Source: Prostheceraeus crozeri
Lineage: Eukaryota > Platyhelminthes > Polycladida > Euryleptidae
Direction: 5' to 3'
Length of the DNA: 64,000 bases
NCBI GenBank assembly: GCA_907163375.1
Contig: CAJQUW010015589.1
Location: 124,001 to 188,000, forward strand
Under the pieces are notes generated by a model, which was not told the DNA's origin, searched no databases, and saw only the letters and a list, made by a program, of their open reading frames with translations. Below, one piece after another: positions 37,030 through 50,065 of this stretch (its first letter is position 1; each line of letters starts with the position of its first letter). Made by a program: the position numbers and the translations under genes.

Positions 37030-38558
37030 TATATATTTCAATACAAAACAATCGCTCATCGAAAGAGACTTCATCCGATTAAAGAAATTCCAAGTAATTC
37101 GAATTAGATCAAAGGCTCAGTGATCACAGTCAAAACACTGTAGACCGGTAACTGACTAACAAATAACTGTTTATCAAGCTGCTCTACACTTAGAGAGGAC
37201 CGCTTGTTGTCTATGTCAAACCCCACTGTTAAGAAAGAACGTTCAAAATTCTCAAACAAAAACAATTTGATGATCTGGCTTCATGCATGTTGTTGCGATT
37301 GCGTCAGTGTCACCGTAGTGTGAAACTGGTTAATCTTGAGATAATCAAAGATTGCTCCTATTTTTGATGGCTCTGTGAAGTGCTTTACTTGATTTACTTA
37401 TGGACAACAGTAGATCAGGATCGACTATGTTTACTGGCATACGAACATGAATCTGGACTTCTGGAAAATAGTTCATCCTCTCTAAGTAGTCCTTCAAATC
37501 TATAATTTCTGAACGATAAGATGACGAGATTGATAGATCCTTTTCAACACTTCAAGTAATTAAATAAAGAACTTTTGCAACTTCATATTTGATTTATTAA
37601 CTGTTTGAGAAAACCTGATTCGAATCAAGACACGAATAAAAAAAGCGTCAAGTCTGCAAGCTTTCGCTTTAAAGTGACTTCAGACCACATCGATAATATC
37701 AGCACACATCTATGTCAAGACTATATCACAAGTGACACCCACTTTCCAAATGTGTACATTACCGAATGCTCTCAATTCACCTCCAACTGACATGCAGCTA
37801 TAGGTCCTTTAATTTGCATCAACTGATTAAAAAAAGACATCACATCGCATGAATTAATTATAGTGAGATTTAAATGAGTGAATCATTATATCACATTGTC
37901 ATTACTGAGCAGTGAACAAGCTATACTCAACTTTAATCATACAAGTAACGCTATAGGATGAAATTAGGATCACTTGGACTGGCAGAGATGAAACAATGCA
38001 TAAAATATGTCCGACATGACATGAAATCAGTTTTTGTGATCAGTTAGCAGCTGCAACCCCTGCCCCCTTATTTTTAATCCATCTTTCACCGAAACTAGAG
38101 ACCCAATGAAATCTTTAAAACAAATCCGGAACATAGTCCATCCTGTAGTAGAGAGTAATTACAGTTATAAAATGTTTAGTTTGCCACCCAGATTTTTCAA
38201 TAACTTTTCAAGAAAGTGACAAAATACTGCTATTCCAGCATATGAGATCGCGATGCGAATTTGATATTCAGACGCAAAAGCGTGAAGTGTTATCTTGAAA
38301 GTAAATCATTTTCTGCATGGTCAACCCATTTAACCCACAACTATTAGTAACAAACATAATAAATATCGACCGATATGAAAGCACGAAACAGTCGTTTCTC
38401 AATATTGCTGATCTTATCATCATCAAATCGCTGGTGACCGACCGGTCTTCTCAATAAATAACAGATAATATGTCATCAATATTTGACTTAAATAATTGGG
38501 GCGTGTGGTGCAAAAGGATATATACTAAAAGGAAATAATACACTCACAAAATTGCTAT
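37030..38558. other. No recognisable feature
   Basis: AT-rich DNA, short ORFs only. Confidence 0.4.
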
Positions 38559-39589
38559 CAGGCCTCCCACGCTACTTTTTCAAATTTCAGGACATTTTTA
38601 TCGCAGCAGCCTCCATCATCCCTAACAGCTGCTCCTTTACAATCCTTTTATTGTAAACTATCACTAGCAGATGGTAAACAATCGAAATTTAACAAAAATC
38701 TTTTAACGATATAAAGCTAATTTTTTTCAGCACTATTAGAAAGTTTAAATTTATTTGGAAGGCGCGTCTTCATGCTCGTTTTCTATGTTGAATATTTTCC
38801 TTTTGAGTTGTTCTTTGGTTTCACGAATATTTTGCAATTGCACAAATATTTCACACAGCTTATCATTGCCAGCAAATAACACAAACTGCAACTCAAGCGT
38901 TCGTCAGGTTAGATGACTTCAATAGACTAGATAATATTAGATGACTTCAATGCAAAGTCAAGTTTAGATGTTGATTCGGCTATCAATTGTTTTATACAAG
39001 CCATTTTATTTTCGTGACGAGATTCAAATGATTCTTGTTCCTTCAACTATTCCAGTAAATGGGCTGAATCCTTATTAATTTGATCTAATCTCTTTCGTTT
39101 TAATTCATCTTCTTTTGATTTTTCATTTAAACATCAAATTAGGCCTATAGCAAATTCTGTCAAGACAGCTCAAACCACCAAGTTCCATACCTACTTGGCC
39201 CTACTTAAAAGAACATAAAAACTAAACTCAAGTTGGTCATCAATTCTCACTGTAATAGGAACCATTTCAGATCAACTTGATCGTTTGAATTGATGTTCCT
39301 TTAACAGATCGGCAAACCAGGAGCACTAAAGTGCCTGCATTTCTAAAATGAATGTGCCTAGCTGCATTTTATTTGGTTCTGTGTACCGGTAAATTCATTT
39401 CAAATCTGATGACTAACTGGCAATCGTTCAAAGCATAACTTCAGACATTTTTCGCAAAAAAATGATAATTTCAGTTGAACTGTGAGGAAAAACTGTAAGA
39501 AAATCGTTATATTTCAGAACTTTCAGGACAAATCAGGAGTTTTAGAAATTTCAGGAAATTCAGAAACTTCAGGACGAGTGGGAGGCCTG
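38559..39589. mobile_element. hAT-like element with CAGGCCTCCCAC ends
   Basis: The two ends share the 12-bp inverted repeat CAGGCCTCCCAC (38559-38570 and 39578-39589). Short TTTCAGGA/TCCTGAAA motifs crowd the interior of both ends, especially 39518-39574. Ends beginning CAG and subterminal repeats fit the hAT superfamily. I do not see a clean 8-bp duplication (ATTGCTAT on the left, TGTTATGC on the right). The minus strand carries a decayed coding stretch at 38935-39124. Confidence 0.65.
38935..39124 (-). pseudogene. Decayed coiled-coil coding stretch inside the hAT-like element
   Basis: The minus strand reads EKSKEDELKRKRLDQINKDS, then HLLE, a stop codon, then LKEQESFESRHENK and IKQLIAESTSKLDFALKSSN. 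The composition (Glu/Lys/Leu heptad-like) is that of a coiled coil, as seen at the C-terminal side of Myb/MADF-type proteins that many DNA transposons carry. One in-frame stop splits it. I cannot name the family. It is probably part of the transposon's second protein or a captured host exon. Confidence 0.45.
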
Positions 39590-40446
39590 TGTTATGCTGA
39601 CTTAGCATTCCTCCAAGGTGACTTCGTCTGAATAGCTGATCCGGAAAAGCACTTTCTTATATTTTACTCTTTTTTTAACGTGAGTTTGTCTCATTACTTG
39701 GAAATAAACTTCTTTGAATTTTTGAATTTAGTATTCGATCCTCAAGTGTTAGGCATCCCCAAGTTAAGATTAAAGATCAGCATAAAAATCTGGACTGATC
39801 GAAAAAAAGATCCCAATAAATCATCTGAGAAAATGGAGATATTTCTTGGCTCTAGGATATTGAATGTAGATTGAAATTATCAGTTAATGTCAATCGTTTG
39901 AGGTTGAGAGATAAGAAATCATCAATTTCTATCCAAAATCCCACGATATTCGTAATAGCGTTCAATAGCGTAGTCTGTGATTTTTCATAACCCATTTCGC
40001 GATGACAGCTCTGATTAATCCGGATGCGAACGACAAATTGCTTTTATTCGTCTACTTCTTATGCTTCCTGCTTTGGGAAAGTGACACAAAATAAGGGTGA
40101 TGGCGATCTATTCATTCTGGCCCCAGTGAAGATAAATGTCTATCAATTGCGTTGTTCGGATTCAACATCCAGCATAGAACTCAATTCGATAATACACGAT
40201 AATTTATAGATCACATCGCATTGTATAATTCTGACATTAAATGAATGAAGGAATGTTTATCATCAATGTGAGGCTGGCTTTTCTACCCACGCGGCATGCA
40301 ACAGATAACATTTCGTCTACAGCAATGAATTTCAACCTTTTACGCATTGCGGCACCCTTGATCGTGGTCTTATATTCAGCAACATAATTTCTACAAAAAT
40401 TGTTGAATTGCTTGGATTCAAATGATATCAGTTATTTCAGTCCTGC
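39590..40446. other. No recognisable feature
   Basis: AT-rich DNA, short ORFs only. Confidence 0.4.
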
Positions 40447-41122
40447 AGTAAGAACGAGGTCGAAAATGAGACATTCACAGAATGATTTACACTATGTCTA
40501 CAACGAATCTGCACGTCTGCCGAGTTCTACATGGTCCCTCTTCTCGTCGTCAGTCATGTTCAAAGAAAAACACATGTGAATGCAATGGGACGCAGATTGC
40601 AATTTTTGGGTAAAATGAAATTTCTATGTTTTCTCTTATTAACTGATAAATATTAAGTCCACATTTATAATTTTTTGACATGGCATGTCTTCAAGTCGTT
40701 TCTTATCATGTTCATAAACATTTATCTATGAAAGTAAGAGCATTCGCATTTGGCAAGCCTCCTAATGTCGGTAAACAAGGACATTTTGGTCAGTTTTATC
40801 CATATTTAGCCACATTCTCGCATGCATCGCCGATCATAAACATGATAATATCACACTCATTATAGGAAATGACCTAAAGGCGTTCATGCCAAACATGACA
40901 ATATGGCTCTAGACTCAGTTGTTTTCATTTAATAAGAGAAAACACAAAATGTGTGATTTTAAGTAAAAACTGCAATCTGCGTCCCATTGGATTAACATGC
41001 GTTTTTATTTGATGATGTCTGACAAGAAGAGGAACAAAGGAGAACTCGACGGACGTGTAGATTTGTACGAGGCACACGGTATATATCATTCAATGAAAGT
41101 CTCATTTTCGGCCAGGTTCTCT
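40447..41122. mobile_element. Long-inverted-repeat (foldback) element
   Basis: Arms of about 155 bp at roughly 40447-40612 and 40955-41122 are diverged inverse copies. Matching blocks include TCGAAAATGAGAC at the outer edge, CGAGTTCT...CTCTTCT in the middle and AATGGGACGCAGATTGCA at the inner edge. The central part (about 345 bp) is AT-rich and has no transposase. The 67-codon plus frame at 40997-41200 lies mostly inside the right arm. No target duplication was confirmed. Confidence 0.75.
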
Positions 41123-44100
41123 GAAGAAACTCGTTGTGGCCACCAGACTACTTGTGCGCTCGTGTGTGTAGATGGGCATCACTTCTGTTTCTGCATTTGA
41201 CCACTAGCTGTTTGAACGCATTCCACCACCTTCTAGAAAAAGCATAAAACAACAAAATTAGATCAAAATATTTTGTCTCTCCACTAACACTGTCCATGCT
41301 TTATATAACCGAGCAAGTAGTTTCCATCTCACATGTCAAACCTGAGTACGGCGAGTCATTTCCCATCAAGCACACATTACATATTATACCGAATACCATA
41401 GCATTGTGCTTGGATGCTAACTACCATAGCAGTAATCACCGCATTTTTTGTCATATTGTGTTCTTATTTATTTCAGTTCACAATCAATTTCTATTTCAAG
41501 TTGTCATTTTTGCGCCATTTACTTAAATGGCTTTGTCTGGTATTAATAAAATTTGACACTTTCGCGAAACACTACACAACATTTCATACAGATAGAGTGA
41601 CTGAGTTGTGATAAATAAGCCATCATTATTCGAACACAAAGATAACTACAATTTCCGAAAACTTTATGAGTCAATTCAAAACATTTGTCTTGAAACATTT
41701 TTCTTGTAATTTCAGCTAGTTTACTTGAAATCTGAAATGCCATTCATGATTCCAAATGATTTATTATGAATTGAAACGAAAATCTTGCTGTTCGAACTAT
41801 TGGAGAGAGAAAAAAGTTATTCCGAAATCATAGTAATTGCGGCAGCAACCATACACTTACAATTCAATATTTCGTGGCCAACCTGTATCATAGTTGCGTC
41901 AGTTATACGTAGAAGAGTCAATGTCCTTAGTTCCTTCAACGAAATAAGTACACGAAAAGTAAGATTCAAGCACGTGCAAAACATAGAATCCCTTTCTGGT
42001 TGTCTTTCGAAACACTTTCAGTATAGAGTCCCACGTCAAATGCCGGTTCGGATTGGTTCAGATGGCAGCTCATCCATTTATACCATATAAAAATCTAATG
42101 GTTGAGGATAGCAGTGGCCAGTTTTTCAGAGAAAAAGGCACTTGACTTAGACTTTGACTTCAATATGTTGATTTCATTCATGACTGTCTACAGATAAGCT
42201 TATCATTTTCAAAACAACAGTAAAAACCCGTGTGCTGAAAAAGCGCTTCTTTCCTGTGCTTCCGACATCTTTCCAGACCAATAATAAAAGGCGCTTCTTC
42301 AGCAGTGGCTACAAAGTCATTAATCTGGTTGTAGAACTACTCAACACATCATTACATGTTAAAATCAGTAGTTCCATAAAAATGATCATAATCAGGTTAT
42401 CTGATGTTTATCTGTTTATTCTTCTCGTTATTTTACGAGTTGATAAAATGAAACTGGAATGAAGCAAAACAGTAAGTGGACTCTCATAGAAGATAAATAC
42501 CGAGGACATCAATCTTCATACCAGAATGACGGATATGAGATTCATATGTTCTATCAAGACAAAGTCATAATTGTGGAAAGATGAGAAACATACTTCCATC
42601 TATTCCGCTCAAATAATAGGCTACGAATTCGGCGCACTGCATTCCATTTCAAAATAACACGCCTAGAAGATTCCACATTCTGATCTCATCAAAAATATGG
42701 AGATGAACCGAACTCTCGTACTTACCAAGTGAGGAACGCAAATGCATGTCAAACGACAGTAAATCGATGCAAGATTTATTTTCTTCGGGAATTGTCTCTT
42801 CCGCATCAAAGCTATTGAGGCCTTGGCATTATAAACAAAGGTTTTAAAGCATTGGATAGCACAAGATAATCAAAGGGAAAATGCTAAAGAAAATTAGAGA
42901 AAGCTAACTGTTGGGTCTACAGTATGTATCATGGAGGGTACTATTTCTGGGTCGGTTGTCTACGTTTGGGTGTAACTTGAAATCACCAACTGCACTGATG
43001 ATTTAAAATAATCAAGGAGGAGCGGGAAATCTTGCACAAGCGATGACTATCCAAATGCAGAAATAATTGCTGCTGGTCAGTGGCGCTGTACGCATACTTG
43101 CCAATGTGGAAACATTGGAATCGTCGCATACATTTGGCGATGTGGACCAGAGTATGCAGCGGTTTGTGTAACAGGTAGTCCGATTGGCAAGCTCTGACGT
43201 CCAGTGAATGCCGGTTACCTGATACTTTCTGCTCAGATGGCCGAGTGACGTAGTTGGACACAGAAGCAGGCTTATCACTTTATCACATGTACGATCGACT
43301 GGCATTCAGACCATTCTGGAGGAGTTGATAAATAATGCACCCATGCCAAATCTATGTTCAGCAAAAGGTGTGACAACAGGCATATCCTTTTCAATAATCT
43401 TCGCAATACTCTTTTTATACTTCTTTATCGCTTTTTCTTTAACTTATAATGGGATCTGAATGTTGCATTAACAGTACCACACCTGTATCCTATAATATTT
43501 GACACTGCATTTGCCAAATGTCATTCTTCTGATATTCTCCCAATTCCAGAATTCTCTTCATTATTAATTCAACAAATCCTACAAAATTGATTCTTCAAAT
43601 TATTTTTTCAGTGAAATTTATGGGGCTATGTCCAAGCCCTCCACGGCTTGGTTTGAGAAATACAATACTAAATGACAATGCTTTTTATCACCTTATATAT
43701 TTGCCTCGTTTAAATCAGTTTCATGAACTATTTAGACGAGGTTAACTACATCCAGTCAGTCTGTCACAGGGGCTTAGATACGCGCCCTTGAACACAAGTT
43801 GAACGTATCGGCTAGTAGGTCCATGGGCCACCTCATTCAAATCATAGAAGAGAAAATAGCGGCAATTAAACGACATCAAAAGTACTATTTATGATAGGAT
43901 GGTCGCATCTTATCTGAGAATTGCGTGTTTGAAATGTCGGAATCACTTTACCAGTAGCGACGGAATGCTTTGACAAAATACTAGGCATTCTGCAGATACG
44001 TAAAGACAATCAGTCGATCTATTTGCACTCAATTCAAGATTCAATTTCATTGCTTGAACGCTTAAAGTCAAAGCGCATAAAGCCTCATGGCAACCACATT

Positions 44101-44486
44101 GTGTCTGTATTGACTTAAGTATTCAAACTATTTATTCAACTATTGACTTTGAAGTTTCGTCATTCTTCAAATTCAAGAGACAATAATGTACATAGATTTA
44201 GAAAATCGGCAGGAAATGTCCGTAATTTTACAACTTAATCATATCCTGCAGTCACGTACATCAAACATAAATGGCAAGGCGCTTAACTTTGTATATGCGT
44301 CCAAAGGAATTTTCATATTATCCGACGCAGATAACCATGGATCGAAAAGTAAATTCCTAAAGGACTACTAATTTTAACGCAATGACATTGTAAGCCATAG
44401 ACGCAGTAGGGAGTAATCGGAAAGGTCGCGTCATGCTCAGATCAATTTTGATTGATCTATATAAAAATGATTCCCCTTTGCTTAGT
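41123..44486. other. No supported gene; small hairpin
   Basis: AT-rich DNA. At 42983-43261 a minus-strand frame contains FQCFHIGKYAYSATDQQQLF with HLDSH after it, loosely like a degraded C2H2 zinc finger, but one zinc ligand is missing and I do not call it. A hairpin CCAAGCC-ctccac-GGCTTGG lies at 43632-43651 without a following T run. Confidence 0.35.
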
Positions 44487-45055
44487 TTATAAATAAAGAA
44501 AGTCACCAAATTCATTTTGACAAAATCAAAAACTATTCGGTAAGATGTCTGAATCAGAGAGTATCAGAACGTCTTCCAAAGTGGCTAGCCAACCCTTGTC
44601 CGCTGCAATTTCAGCTAGCAGTATCACAATACATTTGCATGTCTGTAATGATGATAGACAAAGTGCTGTAAACAATTTTAGTATTAAGTACCACATCAAC
44701 AACTAGCACACATTAGGAATAACACAGTCTGTCGTTATTTTACGCGAGAATCCCAATCTTTGTTCGCAGAACGTTTTATTTCTACCCTTCACCAATTTTC
44801 GTAGCTTTGGTCTCCTTGTTTCTTTTATTATCTAGGTTATTAACTGCTGTTATTAGTGCTCTAAGTATGATAGATGGCAGGTTTGCATGCTCTCAATTTA
44901 GTTTATAGATTTATTACTGTGAACTAAATTATGATGAGATTTTGCATTTTATATACAGTCCAATGTTAGCACTTGAATGAGAGTGGACGAAATGCATTGT
45001 GCATGAAATAAGTTTTTGGTTTTGTCAAAATAAATTTGGTGGCCCATTTTATTTA
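44487..45055. mobile_element. MITE-like element with about 50-bp imperfect TIRs
   Basis: The left arm contains TCACCAAATTCATTTTGACA then AAATCAAAAACTATT (44501-44535). The right arm contains the inverse, AATAAGTTTTTGGTTTTGTC then AAAATAAATTTGGTGG (45006-45041). Similarity continues outward as TAAATAAA on both sides. The body is about 570 bp with no transposase. Target duplication not certain. Confidence 0.7.
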
Positions 45056-46173
45056 TGATCTACATAAGTAAAATTATTAAATAAGTTAAGAAGCTTAATA
45101 AAGGCTGATGGACTCCTACATGCGATCGCAATGCGAAGCTGAAACATGTGCAGTTTTCAAATTTAAGTCTGTTCGGCAACCGATTCTAATTCCGTATCAT
45201 AGATTATTGAGCAAACTGATTGTTATGTTTTGAAATCTAAAAGGAACATCTGTACCTCAAGACAGGTATTACATTGCTCAGACCTGCGTAAAGCTTTTCA
45301 CAATCATTGTGATTCCGCTTTATACTCCTATCCAGATCTGCAAGTCATGAGAAATTATTCATCAGTCATGATTGGCGTTATCGAGATAGCCGGTTAAGAG
45401 TATTACGAGCGAGTTGCTTTCTCGTGTCTCAGAACCTCTCTAAACGAATTTCTAGAATTTACGCTATCTCAAAATAGAGCAATGACTGCAGGAATAGACT
45501 ATCTGACGAGTTCAAGTGATAAGTGATCACGCACTAGTTGCTCGTTGATGCTGCTACGAAGTTTACCTTAAATCTAACAAAATGAATACTCAGCGATCAC
45601 AATGTGAAAGGAATATCATATCCAATATTTCCTTTGCACCACTGTTTTCCCGAGGTGAATTGAAAATTACGTCGACAGAAAAATGAAATATGCAAGGATA
45701 TTTTCTTTTATTAGCTTCTATAATCATGTCAATTCATGAACGATTTTATAACATCAACCTTTATCACTTAAATAAGCGATAGGATTATGAACATCGAAAT
45801 TTATCATGAGTGAATCTAATTTGTCGGCGAAATTCTGGTTGAATCTTCGCTAAGTTACATAAAACTCAATTGATACTTAGATAGCTGAGATGCTTCATCT
45901 GTTATCCATGATTAGGCGTGACCGGTTCAGAAATGCAAATTTATTTGCTGAGTCCGTATTAATTAATTGTCTTCGTTCGCATCTCACTCCGAATTTGATA
46001 ATCTATTATGCATGGCAACACTGTCATTATTTTTATGAAATCACTAAAATGAGTGAGAAATGCGCAAAACATACTTCTAGAACAGTATCTGAGATATTTA
46101 AAGCAAAAGAGATGCTTGCTTGTATTACCCAACATCATCGAAATCAATGGCGATACTTTTATCACTGATATAA
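45056..46173. other. No recognisable feature
   Basis: AT-rich DNA, no supported ORF. Confidence 0.4.
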
Positions 46174-46430
46174 TATAGGACAGGTGTTCCCAACCTTTTC
46201 ATGCTGCGTACCTGCCCCAAAGTAGAAAATCATAGGAATTTTCATTATTCCGCGTACCCTCACTTAACAAATAAAAATAAAAAATTAATAACGCGCATAA
46301 ATACACGAAATTCGTAATTGAATAACACAAAAATTTAACTAGGCGCAACTGACAAGCGCAGCGAAAGCCATGCTCAAACATCAAACGAACTCTTTGTTTG
46401 CTCACAATCATTACTATGGTGGAGACACTA
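46174..46430. repeat. hAT-type end fragment
   Basis: Begins CAGGTGTTCCCAACCTTTTC followed by GCTGCGTACC, the style of hAT termini in which CAGG..TTCCCAACC leads the element (compare CAGGGATGCGCAACC at 47062). I could not find its partner end, so it may be truncated. The right boundary is approximate. Confidence 0.45.
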
Positions 46431-47061
46431 TTGTCCAACACTGCGTTTCATGTCTTCGCTCTCACGGCAGTTTATGCTGGGTGCCCTGAGAATGCGTGAA
46501 TACTTAAATCTCTTTTCTCAACCTCCAATACCCAAAAATTAAAACACAGCAAGGAGGATTATTCATCTGTTTTTTCGTTTTCTTTGACGTTGTATCGGCC
46601 TGGTTGCGCAACTCCCTCTGTGCGCTCTTAAAAACTCGAAAATGGACAGAAGTCCCGAAAGCTCGCAGAGTATATAATGCAGTGGATGAGAACAAGTTGT
46701 TGTCATGCAAAGAGTTACAATCAGAGTTGGAAAAGTCGGAATTGGAATTAAAATCTACTGGAATTGGAATTGACCCTGATAAACCTCAATTCCACTTTTT
46801 CGATAGACCTGTGATAAATCTATTTGTACAAAAATTGAAATCGCAACGTCCAATCACAACAATTAACAATATTAATTTTTAAGACTATAGTTATATACGA
46901 TACGCAACGATAAAAGAAAAACTTTAAACTTACAGTTCACTTCTTAATGTTGACTTCACTTCAATTCGATCGGACTCATTTATACCAAAATAATATCATA
47001 AATATCAGTGTCACTTATACCGTCAATCTTCAACTGCGCTCGCTGATGTGTTGCTGTATAC

Positions 47062-48337
47062 CAGGGATGCGCAACCTGCGGCCGTAGCAGAAGCAAAGCG
47101 CGGCCGTGACAATGAGAAGCAAATGAAAAAGAATATTGTGCATGTATATTGCAAATATTTCTGGAGTTCAAGGCAATTGAAAAACAATCGTCATAGCATA
47201 CTAGTCATCTTCTAACTGTTCCTTCACCTGAAGACGTTCCTTTCTGTCACTTTGATGCGCTCAACCACGAATTTAGTGCGCGGTTCAACGACTTCAACGC
47301 ACTTGCTCCTAAAATAAAGTTCGCTGACTCGCCGCACCTGATCCAGATAGAAGAGATTCCATTCGAACTTTAAATGGAAATGATCGAGTTGAAGGCGAAT
47401 GATTGTCTTGTGAAGCAGTTCAAAAGTGATGGTATTTTACATGAAATATGGAAATCAGCTGTGGAATATCCATGATTGCGAGAGTTGTCCTAAAACGTTT
47501 TAGTTCTATTTGGAAGCACATACGCCTGCGACGCAACGTTTTATAAATTAAATTTCATAAAGAACAAGTACCGGACGCGCTTGGCAAAAAAATAATCTCG
47601 AGAATAGTTTACGTTTGATGACATCCTCTCAAGTGCCTGATTTTCGAAGCTTGGTCAACGACGGACAACAGCAAGTTAGTCACTGAGTCTTACACTGATA
47701 TAGTAGATTTTTCACGAGATATTGTATTTCTACCTATTTCGATTTTGTGTATTTTCATAAATAAATTATGTACAAATTTCAGCTGTGTTTTATTTCGCAT
47801 TTATCATCAAATTTAAGGCTTACGTTTTGGGTTGCGAAAGACCTGTATGATTATCAATAATAAGATACTTTATAACTTCAATAATAACGCCAGGTAGGCA
47901 GGCTTATATGCGGGGTTCTAGAAATGCGTAGGCCTATATATATTATATATATATATATATATGAATGCCTAGTGCCTAGAATAGACCTGCTCGTGATTCC
48001 TTTATGAATTATTATAGTAGCTTATTAAAGTGTTTTCTCCTTCGGTTGCCCCTACAAGAACATGCTTTCAACTTTTGAAGTGATAACACCTTAAGCTTAA
48101 AATCATTTCGGGTCAAAAATGACCGTCGGTCGTACATCGGTTAACTTGCCTTTATAAGTATAAGTAGGCCTTTATGCGATTTTCACTGCGTCATTCATCA
48201 TGGAAAGCTAATTTGAGTGGTGCAATATAAAAAGGATTGGCTATTGACCTAGTTGTCTGCACACATATTAAGTGCGACCGTGATTCTTTCGGCCTTCGAA
48301 ATGACGGCCGAAAACTGTAGAAGGTTGCGCACCCGTG
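47062..48337 (+). mobile_element. Inner hAT element nested in the outer hAT
   Basis: The ends are CAGGGATGCGCAACCTGCGG (left) and CACGGGTGCGCAACCTTCTA (right, minus strand), sharing TGCGCAACC. Flanks CTGTATAC (47054-47061) and CTGTGTAC (48338-48345) are an 8-bp target duplication with one change. The element is 1276 bp and keeps only the 3' part of a transposase. An (AT)n microsatellite lies at 47939-47964. It inserted after the outer hAT. Confidence 0.9.
47238..47700 (+). pseudogene. C-terminal hAT transposase remnant (ZBED5/GTF2IRD2-like type)
   Basis: The plus strand reads DALNHEFSARFNDFN, then MEMIELKANDCLVKQFKSDG, then LFGSTYACDATFYKLNFIKN with KYRTRL, the last matching the hAT C-terminal dimerisation motif (FGSTYxCEqxFSxMkxxKskyRsrL). 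Several in-frame stops separate the blocks, and the BED finger and most of the catalytic core are absent. The piece is the end of a transposase of the group that gave rise to ZBED and GTF2IRD2-type host genes. Here it is plainly decayed. Confidence 0.8.
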
Positions 48338-49185
48338 CTGTGTACGCTGCTGTGTTGTTGTTCGCTGGCGGGCAATTTTTGTTGTTATTTCTGTAGTTAA
48401 GTTGCACCGCGAGAGCCCGGAGTTCTTCTAACAGCTGCTGAAGATGTCGTACGTGTTGTTGTTGGTAGTTGTGATTGTGTCAATTTCTCATCGTTTCTAA
48501 TTTATACCAATTTTTGAGACTTGACGATAAATCCACTTTCTTTTAAAAATTGAAAGAGTTTCCTTTAATCTCTGCCCGCTAGCTTTCGACCCGACTTCAT
48601 TTCGTTCTTATCACGGATTTTATAATCTCCTTTTTGAACATGGACCATTAATCAGTTTTCATATCTTTTCTATCGTCGTTTTTTCTGTCATCAACAATCA
48701 CGTTATTCGCACATTGAATTTCTTTCTTCTGTCAGTTTATTAATCGATTTATTCGCATCTCATCTCTCTCTCTCTCTCAGCGTTTGATTCTTTTCTGACC
48801 GTTAATTTTCTCTTCTTTCTTTTTTCACGAAATATTGAATATCTCGTTTACGAAACGAAAATGGCGTAGACTGACCGGTTACACATATACATGTACACAA
48901 GAAATATGAACTATGAACATGAGAACGCACATATGAACGACGCAGGAACAACGAGAATAGGATAAGGGCACATGGGTTAGATTGAAACGAACAAATGTTA
49001 GATACATTAGCATAATACACTACACGCGACATGAAATTATCGGAATTGAATCTTATTATGGAATTGGAATTGAATTGAACTGTTTCGACTGGAATTGGAA
49101 TTGGAGTTGGAATTGAAATTTCTGCTCTGGAATTGGAATTGGAATTTAAAAATTTCAGTGGAATTTTTCCAGCTCTGGTTACAAT

Positions 49186-50065
49186 GTTTCTCAGGGAAGA
49201 AGGTTCGAATTATTTACGTATTTTTCCCTACTGGACAGTTCAGCATGTAGTTCCTCACAGTCATCAATATATTGCAAGCAGGACACATTCAGCTCTTTTT
49301 ACATCGCTCTTGAGTCAATCGCTTAAGTATGAATAATGTCTGCATGCGAACTTGGTCACCTTAAATATGCGTGGATACCGCGTTCCTTCTGCATTATTGC
49401 AATAAAGCGGATAAGCGCTAGCTACCTCATGCTGAGACCATAAGCCACCACGGTTGTCAAAGACAATCATTCCAGAGTACAATTGAATACCTAAACTTGT
49501 TGATTTCCTTAAGACAATCCTTGCATGGTCACTGAACAGACAATGATGGATAATTTTCAGATTGAATTACTACGCAACAACGCAAACGTATTCCTTGTAC
49601 TTGACTGCACACGACATATAATCAATCTACGCGTCAGTGATGTGATTTAACGGAGCATCACAAAGCATTAGACCTGGACAACTGGACATAAGAACGTCAC
49701 ATTCTATGTGTCAATTGTAACTGTTCTGCAATATAATTGACATGAGATGCTGAACCAATTGGCTATTGTTTGAAAATATCTTTAAATCTGGTGACTTACA
49801 GCATCCGATCAGTGACTCAGTGGGCTTAGCAACAGACCGTCATGACTTTGGCGAATGTGTTCAAGTTCAGAATTATCTCTACTCCATTATATAGTATTAT
49901 CTTATGTAACCATGTAAACAAAATAGACAGTTTCAGTCGAATTTTGTTCATGTTGATTAGTTAAAGATACCGTGATTTCACCTCGATACCATCACATCAT
50001 GCGACAGTCACTTTCCAGCAGTCAATTCACAGCTACCATAATGGCTGAATGCAGTCTTAAAACTT
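49186..50065. other. No recognisable feature
   Basis: AT-rich DNA flanking the hAT cluster. Confidence 0.4.

Larger units (their letters stand above)
46722..49177. mobile_element. Outer hAT element, interrupted by a second hAT
   Basis: The ends are CAGAGTTGGAAAAGTCGGAA (left) and CAGAGCTGGAAAAATTCCAC (right, minus strand). The flanking 8-bp copies GTTACAAT at 46714-46721 and 49178-49185 are identical. GGAATTGGAATT repeats are dense just inside both ends (46737-46770 and 49051-49150). Discounting the inner element it is about 1.17 kb with no recognisable transposase, so non-autonomous. Pyrimidine-rich DNA with a (CT)n run at 48766-48779 lies in its right half. Confidence 0.9.

Noticed and set aside
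42983-43305. Two overlapping minus-strand ORFs resembling a C2H2 zinc finger
   Set aside because: One zinc-binding Cys is missing, there is no repeat of the motif and there are no splice signals.
43632-43651. Hairpin as a terminator or structured RNA
   Set aside because: A short 7-bp stem with no T tract, in a eukaryotic context; likely chance.
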